A stretch of 64,000 nt of DNA, taken from an uncultured Bacteroidales bacterium (GTDB lineage Bacteria > Bacteroidota > Bacteroidia > Bacteroidales > UBA932). The DNA lies in the NCBI GenBank assembly GCA_900316955.1, contig ONEX01000002.1:62001-126000 (forward strand), read 5' to 3'. Under the pieces are notes generated by a model. That model was given only the letters and a program-made list of their open reading frames with translations. It had not been told where the DNA came from and ran no database searches. Below, in pieces: positions 42,712 to 51,759 of this stretch (within the stretch, counting starts at the first letter, position 1; every line of letters begins with the position of its first letter). Both the position numbers and the translations under genes were made by a program.

Positions 42712-43873
42712 TCGAATCCACCGTCGCCCGGATCGTCCCGTCAGCGAACCGGACGCCGATCCGGTCCCCGGCCGCGACCGGCGCCGCGCTCTTGAGGACC
42801 TTGCCGTCCCCGCCCGTCACGAGGGCGTAGCCCATGGACAGGATCTTCCGCGGGTCGGACGCCTTGATGAGGGCTTCCTTCAGGTCCAGGGCCGCGCGGG
42901 CCCGGTCGATGCGCGCGCCGGCCGCGAAGCGAAGCCGCTGCGCGAGGGAATCGACCTTCCGGGCCATGCCGTTCAGGCGGTCGGCGACCGCGCGGCGGAC
43001 GCGGGCCTGGAGGTCGTCCAGCATGGCGTCCTCCGCGGCATAGGCGTCCAGGAACAGGTCCGCCAGGGCCGTGGGCGTCTTCACGGACCGGTTCGCCACG
43101 AGGTCCGCGATGTGGAAATCGCGGTCGTGGCCGATGGCCGTCACGACCGGCGCCGCGCAGGTGGCGATGGCCACCGCCAGGTCATAGTCGTCGAAGCAGG
43201 CCAGGTCCATCTCCGAACCGCCGCCCCGCAGGATTAGGATGGCGTCGCAGGGATTCTCCTGCGCCTCCGTGAGGGCGGCGATGATGGACGCCGGCGCCTG
43301 TTCGCCCTGCATCAGGGCTTCGTACAGGTCCAGCCGGAAGGCGTAGCCAGCCTCGTTCTCCAGCAGGTGCCGCCGGAAATCGCCATATCCCGCCGCGGTC
43401 TTGGACGTGATGACGGCCAGGCGGTACGGCAGCCGCGGGAGCGCAAGCTCCTGCTGCATGTCCAGATACCCGCCGGCGGTGAGCTTCTCGATGGCCTTCT
43501 TCTTCGCCAGCGCCTGCTCTCCCACCGTGAAGGCCGGGTCGATGTCGTCGATGAACAGGGACATCCCGAACATCTCGCTGAAATTGACCTGCACCCGCAC
43601 GAGGACCGTGATGCCCGCCTGCAGCGTCTGGCCGGTCTCCTGCTCGAAGAAGGCCTTCAGCTGCGGGAAGTTCCATTTCCAGATCATGGCCCGGATGTCG
43701 GCCACCGGCTTCCCGCGGTCGCTCTGGGTGAGGTTCAGGTAGCAGTGCCCGTTGGCCCGGGGACTCCAGGAGCCGATCTCGGCCTTCACCCAATAGCGCT
43801 CCGGAAAGGCGTCTTCGACCCTTTCCTTCACGCGCGCGAGCAGCTCGGTCAGTTCCAGATAGTCCTTTGCCAT
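42686..43873 (-). CDS. xseA: Exonuclease VII large subunit
   Basis: 395 aa. XseA degrades single-stranded DNA from both ends, for repair and recombination. An N-terminal OB fold (WVKAEIGSWSPRANGHCYLNL) is followed by the catalytic region with LPYRLAVITSKTAAGYGDF, ILILRGGGSEMDLACFDD and AIGHDRDFHIADLVANRSVKTPTA. The C-terminal coiled coil binds XseB. The final seven residues are encoded by a dispersed 28-bp repeat, so the original C-terminus was probably slightly different. It follows the acyltransferase by 10 bp. Confidence 0.95.
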   Translation of the reverse strand: MAKDYLELTELLARVKERVEDAFPERYWVKAEIGSWSPRANGHCYLNLTQSDRGKPVADIRAMIWKWNFPQLKAFFEQETGQTLQAGITVLVRVQVNFSEMFGMSLFIDDIDPAFTVGEQALAKKKAIEKLTAGGYLDMQQELALPRLPYRLAVITSKTAAGYGDFRRHLLENEAGYAFRLDLYEALMQGEQAPASIIAALTEAQENPCDAILILRGGGSEMDLACFDDYDLAVAIATCAAPVVTAIGHDRDFHIADLVANRSVKTPTALADLFLDAYAAEDAMLDDLQARVRRAVADRLNGMARKVDSLAQRLRFAAGARIDRARAALDLKEALIKASDPRKILSMGYALVTGGDGKVLKSAAPVAAGDRIGVRFADGTIRATVDSIDFSTSSK

Positions 43874-43883
43874 GGTCTCAAAA

Positions 43884-45050
43884 TTAGCCGACCACCCATT
43901 TTCCCACCTTCGGGACCTTCTGGACCAGCACGCAGAAGAGCGCCGTGCCGCAGAAGGAGAGGAGGGCGATCGCGAAGATTTGCACCGGGGTCGTCCAGAT
44001 GCCCAGGACGCCGTCCGCGCCCAGGCCGAGCGCGCTCCGGATCCGGCCGGAGATGACGCTCAGGAGCAGCAGGTGGCATAAGTAGATTCCGTAGCTGGCC
44101 TTGGAGACCGGGAGGAGGACATGCTCGTAGAACTTTCCGCCTCGTTCAATCTTTCGGAACAGCAGGATCCAGGCGATGGCCATCAGGGCCACGCCCAGCG
44201 TATCATTCAGCCAGGGCCCTTCCCACAGGGCGGCCAGGCCGACAGGTCCCTCGATGGGGAAAACGCCCTTGGAATCGGCCCAGACGCGGGTCAGGAACCC
44301 GATGTTGCAGATGGCGAAGCCCCCAAGGAACAGCGGAACGGCCCAGGCCAGGGTCTTCCCCCAGGACAGCCGTCCCACGAACTTCCGGAAATACAGGCCC
44401 AGGAGGAGATAGCCCACGAAACCGCTCAGGTAGTAGAACACGCCGTAGGCGTTCCAGCTGGCCTCGCCCCAGAGGGGATATTTCGCCGGATTCGGGATGC
44501 CGGAAGGGCCGTACATCACCGGTGCGGGACCGCCCGCCCATTGGCGGATGAACGGGATGACGGTCGTGAAGAGCCAGATGCCCAGATACACCAGGAGTTC
44601 CTTCTTCCCCACTTTCTCCGCCCACGGCGACAGCAGCGGCATGATCAGGTACACGCCCACGAGCATGTACACGAACCACAGGTGGCCGGCCGCGTAGTTG
44701 AAGTTCAGCAAGACGTCCTTGAAGTTCTGCACGGGTTCGCCCCACACGAGGGCGTACACGACCGTCCAGAGGAGGAACGGAACGAGGAGCCGCGCCGCCC
44801 GCCGGCGGAAGAACTCGCCGGTGGGATAGTGCAGCGGGAACTGGAGGTAGCTGGAGGCCACGACGAACAGGGCCACGCAGGCGCGCGGAATTACGTTCAG
44901 GACGGACACCCAGAGGGCGTCGGCCTTCGTGAGGATCAGCGAGCCCTCGCCGCCCAGGTAGAACGGCTCGCAGCTGTGCGTCATGATCACCAGGAAGCAG
45001 GCGACGACCCGCATCCAGTCGATCCAGATTTCCCTTTGTGCCGTACTCAT
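43884..45050 (-). CDS. Membrane acyltransferase, family 3 (OafA/YrhL type)
   Basis: 388 aa with about ten membrane helices. The start WIDWMRVVACFLVIMTHS carries the conserved Arg and His of helix 1, and LWFVYMLVGVYLIMPLLSPW is typical of the family. Such proteins acetylate or otherwise acylate surface polysaccharides, peptidoglycan or lipids from the inner membrane. Neighbours are nadE (1 bp) and xseA, so context does not tell the substrate. Confidence 0.88.
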   Translation of the reverse strand: MSTAQREIWIDWMRVVACFLVIMTHSCEPFYLGGEGSLILTKADALWVSVLNVIPRACVALFVVASSYLQFPLHYPTGEFFRRRAARLLVPFLLWTVVYALVWGEPVQNFKDVLLNFNYAAGHLWFVYMLVGVYLIMPLLSPWAEKVGKKELLVYLGIWLFTTVIPFIRQWAGGPAPVMYGPSGIPNPAKYPLWGEASWNAYGVFYYLSGFVGYLLLGLYFRKFVGRLSWGKTLAWAVPLFLGGFAICNIGFLTRVWADSKGVFPIEGPVGLAALWEGPWLNDTLGVALMAIAWILLFRKIERGGKFYEHVLLPVSKASYGIYLCHLLLLSVISGRIRSALGLGADGVLGIWTTPVQIFAIALLSFCGTALFCVLVQKVPKVGKWVVG

Positions 45051-45051
45051 A

Positions 45052-45789
45052 TCAGATTTCGGGGTCGAAGTGCGGGATGGGCTTGAGCTTGAACAGATTC
45101 AGCGCGTGCTTGCGGTCGATGAGCGCCTTCGTGGCCGGGTCCTCGCACACGCCGGTGCGGATGTAGCGGTCCAGGACCGCGTAGGTGAACCCGAGGTTGT
45201 CCTCGTCGGTCTTGCCGCAGAGGCCGTCGGACGGGGTTTTCTCCACGAGGTCCACGGGCAGGCCGAGTTCCTTGCCGATGGCGACGACTTCCTGCACGGT
45301 GAGGCCGCCGAGGGGCGAGAAGTCGCCCGCGGCGTCGCCGTAACGCGTGCTGTAGCCCACCCAGTCCTCGGAGAGGTTGCAGGTGTTGGCCACGCGGCCG
45401 TTGTTGGACTGGGAAATGGCGTACAGGGCCGTCATCCGCAGGCGCGGGGCCATGTTGATGCGGGTCTGGGCCGATGCCTCATGCCCGAGTTTCAGTTCCA
45501 CTTCCGCCATCAGGGCGTCGTACGCCGCGCCGATGTTCACATCGTACCGCCTGATGCCCAGGTGGCCGATCAGGCGGATGGAATCCGCGATGTCCGGCTG
45601 GACGCCGTTGGGCATCGTCACGCCGATCACGCGGTCCACGCCGAGGGCCTCCAGGCAGAGGCCGGCCACGACGGAACTGTCCTTGCCGCCGGAAATGCCG
45701 ATGACGGCATTGCAGCCCGGGCCGTTCTCCTCGAACCAGTCCCGGATCCACTGGACGCACGCGTCCTTGGTTTTCTTCACGTCAAACAT
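45052..45789 (-). CDS. nadE: NH3-dependent NAD+ synthetase
   Basis: 245 aa, the short ammonia-dependent form with no glutaminase domain. The PP-loop is GISGGKDSSVV near 33-43, and GDAAGDFSPLGGLTVQEV is the conserved substrate region. It converts deamido-NAD+ to NAD+ with ATP. Gene order der-nadE-acyltransferase, with 17 bp and 1 bp gaps. Confidence 0.95.
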   Translation of the reverse strand: MFDVKKTKDACVQWIRDWFEENGPGCNAVIGISGGKDSSVVAGLCLEALGVDRVIGVTMPNGVQPDIADSIRLIGHLGIRRYDVNIGAAYDALMAEVELKLGHEASAQTRINMAPRLRMTALYAISQSNNGRVANTCNLSEDWVGYSTRYGDAAGDFSPLGGLTVQEVVAIGKELGLPVDLVEKTPSDGLCGKTDEDNLGFTYAVLDRYIRTGVCEDPATKALIDRKHALNLFKLKPIPHFDPEI

Positions 45790-45806
45790 ATCGCTGTTTC
45801 TCTATG

Positions 45807-47114
45807 CTATTTCGCTCTGGTATACACTTGGATGGGGCAGCCGGTGAAGTCGAAGTGCTGGCGGAGCTTGTTCTCCAGGAAGCGCTTGTAAGGGTCCTTC
45901 ACCCACTGCGGGAGGTTGCAGAAGAAGGCGAACTGCGGGGTGCGGGTGGGCAGCTGCGTGACGTACTTGATCTTCACGTACTTGCCCTTCCAGGCCGGCG
46001 GCGGGTAGTTCTCGATCTCGGGGAGCATCGCGTCGTTCAGCTCGGAGGTGGGGATGCGGCGGCCCATGTTCTCCGCCACGTGCGCGGCGGCGTTCAGCAC
46101 CTCCAGGATGCGCTGCTTGTTGAGGACCGAGGTGAACACGATGGGAATGTCGTTGAACGGCGCCAGGCGGGCCTTCAGGGCCTCCGTGTAGTCGCGCATC
46201 GTGTTGGACTCCTTCTCGAAGAGGTCCCACTTGTTCACGACGATGACGCAGCCCTTGCGGTTCTTCTGGATGATGTTGAAGATGTTCATGTCCTGCGCCT
46301 CCATGCCGAGGGTGGCGTCGATCATGAGGATGCACACGTCCGAATGCTCGATGGTGCGCATCGCCCGGAGGACGGAGTAGAACTCCAGGTCCTCGGTGAC
46401 CTTCGCCCGCTTGCGCATGCCGGCGGTGTCGACCAGCATGAACTCGTGGCCGAACTTGTTGTAGTAGGTGGAGATGGAATCCCGCGTGGTGCCCGCGACG
46501 GGCGTCACGATGTTCCGCTCCTCGCCCAGCAGGGCGTTTGTCAGCGAGGACTTGCCCACGTTCGGGCGGCCGACGATCGCGATGTGCGGGATGTCGGAGT
46601 GGTCTTCCTCCTCCGGGACGTCCTTCGGGAGCACCTTGACGATCTCGTCCAGGAGGTCGCCGGTGCCGGAGCCGTTGGCCGCGGAGATGGTCCAGACCTC
46701 GCCGAGGCCCAGGCCGTAGAAGTCGTACGCGTCGTACATCTTCTCGCCCGTATCGACCTTGTTCACGCACAGGACGACGGGTTTCTTGGACCGGCGCAGG
46801 AGGTCCGCGATCTCCGCGTCATAGTCGGTGATGCCGGTCTGCGCCTCGCACATGAAGAGGACCACGTCGGCCTCTTCCACGGCGATGACCACCTGGCGGC
46901 GGATGGCGTCCTCGAAGACGTCGTCCGAATTGGAGGTGTAACCGCCGGTGTCCACCACCGAGAACTCGGTGCCGCACCATTCGCACTTGCCGTAATGGCG
47001 GTCGCGGGTCACGCCCGCCGTCTCATCGACGATGGCCTGACGCATGCCCACAAGGCGGTTGAAAAGGGTCGATTTGCCCACGTTCGGGCGTCCAACTATT
47101 GCAACTAATGCCAT
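45807..47114 (-). CDS. der: Ribosome-assembly GTPase Der (EngA)
   Basis: 435 aa with the two tandem G domains unique to Der and a C-terminal KH-like domain. G1 of the first is [11 protein letters not shown] at 8-18, and of the second [14 protein letters not shown] near 180; G4 motifs are NKVD and NKWD. It works in 50S maturation. The start is 18 bp after the EptA stop; a TATATTTG box lies inside the last EptA codons (47147-47140), so it may have its own promoter. Confidence 0.97.
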   Translation of the reverse strand: MALVAIVGRPNVGKSTLFNRLVGMRQAIVDETAGVTRDRHYGKCEWCGTEFSVVDTGGYTSNSDDVFEDAIRRQVVIAVEEADVVLFMCEAQTGITDYDAEIADLLRRSKKPVVLCVNKVDTGEKMYDAYDFYGLGLGEVWTISAANGSGTGDLLDEIVKVLPKDVPEEEDHSDIPHIAIVGRPNVGKSSLTNALLGEERNIVTPVAGTTRDSISTYYNKFGHEFMLVDTAGMRKRAKVTEDLEFYSVLRAMRTIEHSDVCILMIDATLGMEAQDMNIFNIIQKNRKGCVIVVNKWDLFEKESNTMRDYTEALKARLAPFNDIPIVFTSVLNKQRILEVLNAAAHVAENMGRRIPTSELNDAMLPEIENYPPPAWKGKYVKIKYVTQLPTRTPQFAFFCNLPQWVKDPYKRFLENKLRQHFDFTGCPIQVYTRAK

Positions 47115-47131
47115 ATAAATAACAATCTATC

Positions 47132-48652
47132 TTAGTCTTCAAATATACTGAAATTCTCGTCAAAAATAGGACTTTTAATCTTGAAGAAATCCAAAACAGT
47201 ATGGAAAACATGATGTTGACCCACAAGCGGCAGGTCCTTCAGGCGGAGGGAGGGGTCCGAGGTCCAGACGACGAAGGGGATTTCCAGCTGCTCGCGGGGG
47301 GCCATCGAGTAAGGGACCCCGTGCATGTACAGGTTGTTTTCGCCGAGGGATTCGCCATGGTCCGAGACGAAGAGGACGCAGCCGCGCCGGCCGGTTTCCC
47401 GCACGATGTCGATGACGGAATGGACGATCCAGTCCGTATAGACGATGCTGTTGTCGTAGGCGTTGAACAGCTCTTCCTGGCTCACCTTGGACATTTCCAC
47501 GGTGCTGCTCACCGGGGTGAAGACCTCGAACTCCGGCGGATAGTTCGTGTTGTACGAAGGGCCGTGGTTCGTGTAGGTGTGGAGCACGCCGAACACCTGG
47601 TCCTTGCCTCCGGCGAGGATTTCGTCCTTCAGGCCCACGAGGAGGTCGCCGTCGTACTTGCCGCTTGTTTCGGGCAGCCGCTTCCGGAGGTCGCCGATGG
47701 TCTCGTAGGAGCGCACGTGCACCGGGGGCTCGCCCCAGTTGCTGGTGCGCCAGAACACGTCGATGCCGGTCCGGTACAGGTAGTTCGGGAGGATCTCGTA
47801 GAGTTCGTCCGTGTCCTTGTACTCGAGGATGGCTTTCACGCCGGCGGCGGTATAGGTGGCGGACGCATCGGCCACGTAGGCCTTGACCGTATCCTTCACC
47901 GTGTACGGGTTCGTCTCCTTGGGATAGCCGTACAGGGAGAAATGGTCCCGGCGGGCGGACTCGCCGATGACGAGGATACACACGGCCGGACTGTCGTCCG
48001 TCAGCGTCGCGTCCGGCAGCGGGGTTTCCTGGACGTTCTTCCGCTTTTCGGCGGCCTGGTAGCGGAAGGAATTGACAATGTAGGACCACGGCATCAGGAG
48101 GCTGCCGAGTTCCGTGGAGTTGCGGTCGATCCAGGGCCAGTTCTTCATGTTCCCGAACACGAGCACGAGGAGGGCCGCCACGCAGCCGCCGAGCCAGCCC
48201 AGGAGCCGCTTCCAGGAGCCGTATTCCACTTTCCGCCCGAAGACGTAGATGCAAGGCACCACGCACAGCAGGAGGATGTACAGGATGAACGAGAAGGAGA
48301 AGAAGCCCGACGCCTCGGAGTACTGCGTCCGGAACACGTTCCCCATCATCTCGTCCGTCACGAGCACGTCGTAGTTGTTCACGAAATAGAGCATCACGGC
48401 GTCCCCGAACAGGGTGAACGCCACGATGCCCTTGCCCACGAAGCGGAGCAGCCAGACCAGCAGGTAGTAAAGCAGAAAGTCCAGCACGAGCAGCAGGAGG
48501 GCCGCCGTCACGGCGATGACGACGCCGTTCGTACCCGCCTCCACGTTCGCGAACAGGTGCCGGAAGAACGGCACGTGGAACGCTACGAGCGTGAATACGG
48601 CGAGCACGAGGCTCCAGACCGCCAGGGAGACTTTCCTATCGGGTTTGTTCAT
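47132..48652 (-). CDS. Phosphoethanolamine transferase, EptA-like
   Basis: 506 aa. Five membrane helices (about 8-170) precede a periplasmic sulfatase-fold domain. Signatures are VIGESARRDHFSLYGY (Glu metal ligand), SATYTAAGV with the probable Thr nucleophile, and VSDHGESLGENNLYMHG (Asp and His metal ligands). E. coli EptA has a Cys beside the nucleophile (CGTATA); here it is Ala-Ser-Ala-Thr, so that disulfide is missing. It probably adds phosphoethanolamine to lipid A, which gives polymyxin resistance in other species. The ATG overlaps the PHP-domain gene stop by 4 bp. Confidence 0.9.
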   Translation of the reverse strand: MNKPDRKVSLAVWSLVLAVFTLVAFHVPFFRHLFANVEAGTNGVVIAVTAALLLLVLDFLLYYLLVWLLRFVGKGIVAFTLFGDAVMLYFVNNYDVLVTDEMMGNVFRTQYSEASGFFSFSFILYILLLCVVPCIYVFGRKVEYGSWKRLLGWLGGCVAALLVLVFGNMKNWPWIDRNSTELGSLLMPWSYIVNSFRYQAAEKRKNVQETPLPDATLTDDSPAVCILVIGESARRDHFSLYGYPKETNPYTVKDTVKAYVADASATYTAAGVKAILEYKDTDELYEILPNYLYRTGIDVFWRTSNWGEPPVHVRSYETIGDLRKRLPETSGKYDGDLLVGLKDEILAGGKDQVFGVLHTYTNHGPSYNTNYPPEFEVFTPVSSTVEMSKVSQEELFNAYDNSIVYTDWIVHSVIDIVRETGRRGCVLFVSDHGESLGENNLYMHGVPYSMAPREQLEIPFVVWTSDPSLRLKDLPLVGQHHVFHTVLDFFKIKSPIFDENFSIFED

Positions 48653-49884
48653 CGTTTAAGCAGGTATTTGAGCCACAGCCGCACGGTTTCTCCGAAGAGG
48701 ACGAGCAGCAGCAGGTTATACAGGATGGTCCAGACGAGGCTCACCCGCTGGGGCGTGTCGTCGAAGGGGCTGTCCGCGAGGGCCGCGTCATACCGGGCGA
48801 AGGGGTTGGAATAGATGACTTCGCCTTCCGGGAAGAAGGCCGTCAGGCGGGCGTAGGCATCCTCCGGACGCATCCGGTAGGCGATGCTGTCGCAGCGCTC
48901 CACGAGGGCGAGCGTCCGGTGGTCCTGGCCGGTCACGCGGATGCTGTCGGCCGGTTCGGACAGGGTCATATGGACCGTATCCCCGCGGAGGCCGATGGCC
49001 TTCACGAACGGGAGGTCCCGGTTCTTCTCGTACTTGACGTCCCAGTCGCCGTGGCCGAAATCCGGCACCCGCATCGCATAGAAGCCACCGCCGAGGAGGG
49101 TTTTCTTCAAGTCCTCATAGCGCCCGGAAGGCGTGCACAGGAAATTGCAGCGGACGGCGATGTTCACGGAATTGTCGATGTGGTGGAAGTCGTCGTTCGC
49201 CAGGCAGAAGCTGTAGTGGCCGGCGCTCAGCGCCCAGTCCCAATACTCGTTCTCCGTGCTGATCCCGGTGTCCAGCTCCATGATCTCGTAGCCGGAAAGC
49301 GCCTCCATGTGGCGACGGGACATGCCCACGGTCCGGTAGGGATGGTTGATCTGGATGAAGTCCGAATGCTTCGCAAGCCGGTCCAGCTCGAACTGCTTCT
49401 GGGAGGCCAGCAGCGGGAGGAGCGGGTCGTAATGGACCACCCGGTCGCCCCCGAACACCAGCTTGTGGAACTTGAAGGGGCTGTAGCCCTGCTCGTACAC
49501 ATTGACCTGGAGGGTGGAATCGAACGGATGAGTGGTGATTTCGTTGTGGTTGGAGAAGGTGACGATGTCGTACCCGAAGCGCTGATATTCGGCAAAAGTC
49601 TCGTCCGGCCACAGCTCACATTCGTTCGGCGGGAATGGACCCTTGACACGGGTATGGGTGTGGAGATTCGTCCGTTTCCAGCAGTTCGCCGTGTCCAGGT
49701 TCCGGTAGGGATTGAAGATGTCCGGGCCGCTGAAAGGCTGCGGCTCACGGAAGTCGTAAATGGGGCTGACAGAGGTGACAAGGACCGCCAGGAAGAGCAA
49801 AACCAGTACGGAATAGACAATCTTGAGCAGGATGCGAACCATCCTGCTCAAGACATGACCTTTGTATGTGCGGTTTTCTCTCAT
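48649..49884 (-). CDS. Membrane-anchored PHP-domain-like phosphoesterase
   Basis: 411 aa from MRENRTYKG at 49884. A signal anchor (about 17-38) leads to a PHP-type metallo-phosphoesterase region: NLHTHT (His75, His77), TFSNHNE, FIQINHPYR and LANDDFHH supply metal ligands in the family order. A C-terminal membrane helix (WTILYNLLLLVLFG) follows, so it has two anchors and a periplasmic catalytic domain. Its gene sits between the small Cys-rich membrane protein (1 bp) and the EptA-like gene (4-bp overlap), suggesting an envelope phosphate or lipid role. Substrate unknown. Confidence 0.8.
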   Translation of the reverse strand: MRENRTYKGHVLSRMVRILLKIVYSVLVLLFLAVLVTSVSPIYDFREPQPFSGPDIFNPYRNLDTANCWKRTNLHTHTRVKGPFPPNECELWPDETFAEYQRFGYDIVTFSNHNEITTHPFDSTLQVNVYEQGYSPFKFHKLVFGGDRVVHYDPLLPLLASQKQFELDRLAKHSDFIQINHPYRTVGMSRRHMEALSGYEIMELDTGISTENEYWDWALSAGHYSFCLANDDFHHIDNSVNIAVRCNFLCTPSGRYEDLKKTLLGGGFYAMRVPDFGHGDWDVKYEKNRDLPFVKAIGLRGDTVHMTLSEPADSIRVTGQDHRTLALVERCDSIAYRMRPEDAYARLTAFFPEGEVIYSNPFARYDAALADSPFDDTPQRVSLVWTILYNLLLLVLFGETVRLWLKYLLKR

Positions 49885-49885
49885 G

Positions 49886-50134
49886 CTAATCTTTCCGGTA
49901 CAGACCGCAGGATGCGCACGCATCCGAATAGTTTCCGTCGCAGACCTTCTTCCCCTTCCGTGCCGCGAGCATCTCCAGCTCTTCCTCCTTCGCGCACTTG
50001 ATTCCCCGCTTGCGCATCTCCGGGTTGGTGGATATCTCTCCGTCCGGGAAGGGACGTCGGAAGAAGAAGATATTCACCCCCAGCAGCAGGACGGCGAGTC
50101 CCACGAAGACCAGGGCGGCGAGGAAGGTTTTCAT
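49886..50134 (-). CDS. Small membrane protein with Cys-rich tail
   Basis: 82 aa. One hydrophobic helix (about 5-26) is followed by a basic region and by four cysteines: one in IKCAKEE, one in KKVCDGN and two in DACASCGLY. The Cys-x2-Cys pair could bind metal or form a disulfide. Related short proteins occur in Bacteroidetes, function unknown. It sits between prs (3 bp) and the PHP gene (1 bp) and is probably in that operon. Confidence 0.8.
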   Translation of the reverse strand: MKTFLAALVFVGLAVLLLGVNIFFFRRPFPDGEISTNPEMRKRGIKCAKEEELEMLAARKGKKVCDGNYSDACASCGLYRKD

Positions 50135-50137
50135 CCT

Positions 50138-51133
50138 TTAGAGCGGGAATTCGGAGGAGATGGGTTCGTAATTGTACACGCGGAGGATCATCCGGGCGAA
50201 AGTCTCGGCCAGGGAGACCACGCGGATCTTGCCCTGGAGGGCCCGCTTCTCGGGATTCAGGGGGATGGTGTCGGTCACGTACACCTCGGACAGGGCGGAG
50301 GCGTCGATCCGCTCGTAGGCGGGACCGGACAGGACGGCGTGCGTGGCGAAGGCGCGGACGCTGCGGGCGCCCCGTTTCACCAGCTCGTTCGCGGCGGCGG
50401 TCAGGGTGCCGGCCGTGTCGATGATGTCGTCGATGATCACGATGTCACGGCCTTCGACCTCGCCGATGGGCACGATGCGCTCCACCACGTTGGCCCGCGC
50501 GCGGGTCTTGTGGCAGATCACCACCGGGCAGTGTAGGTTCTTGGCGTAGGCGTTGGCCCGCTTCGCGCCGCCCATGTCAGGCGCGGCGATGGTGAAGCGT
50601 TCCGGATCGGCCTTCTGCATCTTCTTGAGGATACCCAGGAAGTCGTAGCTCGCATACAGGTGGTTCACCGGGAGGTCGAAGAATCCCTGGATCTGGTCGG
50701 CGTGGAGGTCGCAGGTCATCAGGGCGTCAGCGCCGGCGGCCTTGATCATGTTCGCCACCAGCTTGGCGCCGATGGACACGCGCGGCTTGTCCTTGCGGTC
50801 CTGGCGGGCCCAGCCGAAGTACGGGATCACGGCGATCACCTTGTTCGCGGAGGCGCGCTTCGCCGCGTCGATGGACAGGAGCAGTTCCATCAGGTTGTCG
50901 GTGGGCGGGAAGGTGGACTGGATGACGAAGCAGGTGGCCCCGCGCACGCTTTCCGCGTAGAAAGGCACGAATTCGCCATCGCTGAAATGGGTGACCTCGA
51001 GCGGACCGAGCACCACTTCCGGATCTTCCGGCCCCTTGAGCCGGTTCATGGCCGCGACCACCTTCTCGGAGAAATACCGGGTGGCTTCACAGGTGAAAAT
51101 GGCCATCCTGTGCTTATGGACTTCGTTTATCAT
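50138..51133 (-). CDS. prs: Ribose-phosphate pyrophosphokinase
   Basis: 331 aa from MINEVHKHRM at 51133. It makes PRPP from ribose-5-phosphate and ATP for purine, pyrimidine, NAD, His and Trp synthesis. Signatures are FGWARQDRKDKPRVSIGAKL near 125 and the PRPP site DIVIIDDIIDTAGTL near 240. The start was chosen because the frame upstream overlaps ysxC. It overlaps the ysxC stop by 4 bp. Confidence 0.96.
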   Translation of the reverse strand: MINEVHKHRMAIFTCEATRYFSEKVVAAMNRLKGPEDPEVVLGPLEVTHFSDGEFVPFYAESVRGATCFVIQSTFPPTDNLMELLLSIDAAKRASANKVIAVIPYFGWARQDRKDKPRVSIGAKLVANMIKAAGADALMTCDLHADQIQGFFDLPVNHLYASYDFLGILKKMQKADPERFTIAAPDMGGAKRANAYAKNLHCPVVICHKTRARANVVERIVPIGEVEGRDIVIIDDIIDTAGTLTAAANELVKRGARSVRAFATHAVLSGPAYERIDASALSEVYVTDTIPLNPEKRALQGKIRVVSLAETFARMILRVYNYEPISSEFPL

Positions 51134-51726
51134 AAGTTTTGGAGTACGGTTCCGATATAGTTGAGAATCTCTTCCTTTCCCAGTCCGCTCACGGAGGAGC
51201 TGACGAAAACCGGGGGCAGTTCCTCCCACTCCTCCAGCAGGCGGGCCTTGTTCTTGTCCACCTGCGCGGCCGTGACGTTGGTGCCCTGCTTGTCCGCCTT
51301 GGTGAAGATGAGGCCGAAGGGAATCCCCTTCTCCCCCAGCTCGGCGATGAAGCGGAGGTCCACCTCCTGCATGTCGTGCCGGGAATCCAGGAGGACGAAA
51401 AGCATCACCAGCTCCTCGCTCCGGTTCACGTAGTCCCAGATGATGTGGCGGAGCTTCGCGCGCTCCTTGTCCGGCAGCCGGGCGTACCCATAGCCGGGAA
51501 GGTCCACGAGATACCAGTTGTCGTTGATGAGGAAATGGTTCACGAGCTGCGTCTTGCCCGGGGTCTGGGAGGTTTTCGCCAGCTTGGAGTTCCCGGTCAG
51601 GGAGTTGATGAGCGAGGATTTGCCCACGTTGGAGCGGCCGATGAAGGCGAATTCAGGCAGCTTCCGCGCGGGTTTCTGCTCCACCTTCGTGCTGCTGCCG
51701 GAAAATATGGCGGTCCTGATCTTCAT
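51130..51726 (-). CDS. ysxC: Ribosome biogenesis GTP-binding protein YsxC/EngB
   Basis: 198 aa from MKIRTAIFSG at 51726. A GTPase for 50S assembly. G1 is IGRSNVGKSSLIN near 30-42, G3 is DLPGYGYA, G4 is TKADK. The start at 51726 is favoured because a TACCTTTG box lies 22 nt upstream and MKI is the family beginning. It overlaps prs by 4 bp. Confidence 0.96.
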   Translation of the reverse strand: MKIRTAIFSGSSTKVEQKPARKLPEFAFIGRSNVGKSSLINSLTGNSKLAKTSQTPGKTQLVNHFLINDNWYLVDLPGYGYARLPDKERAKLRHIIWDYVNRSEELVMLFVLLDSRHDMQEVDLRFIAELGEKGIPFGLIFTKADKQGTNVTAAQVDKNKARLLEEWEELPPVFVSSSVSGLGKEEILNYIGTVLQNL

Positions 51727-51747
51727 GGTCTCTCTCGTTTTCCGGCA

Positions 51748-51755
51748 CAAAGGTA
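51748..51755 (-). promoter_or_regulatory. -7 box of ysxC-prs operon
   Basis: TACCTTTG on the minus strand, in the 33-bp gap between the histidine kinase and ysxC. Confidence 0.5.
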
Positions 51756-51759
51756 CAAA

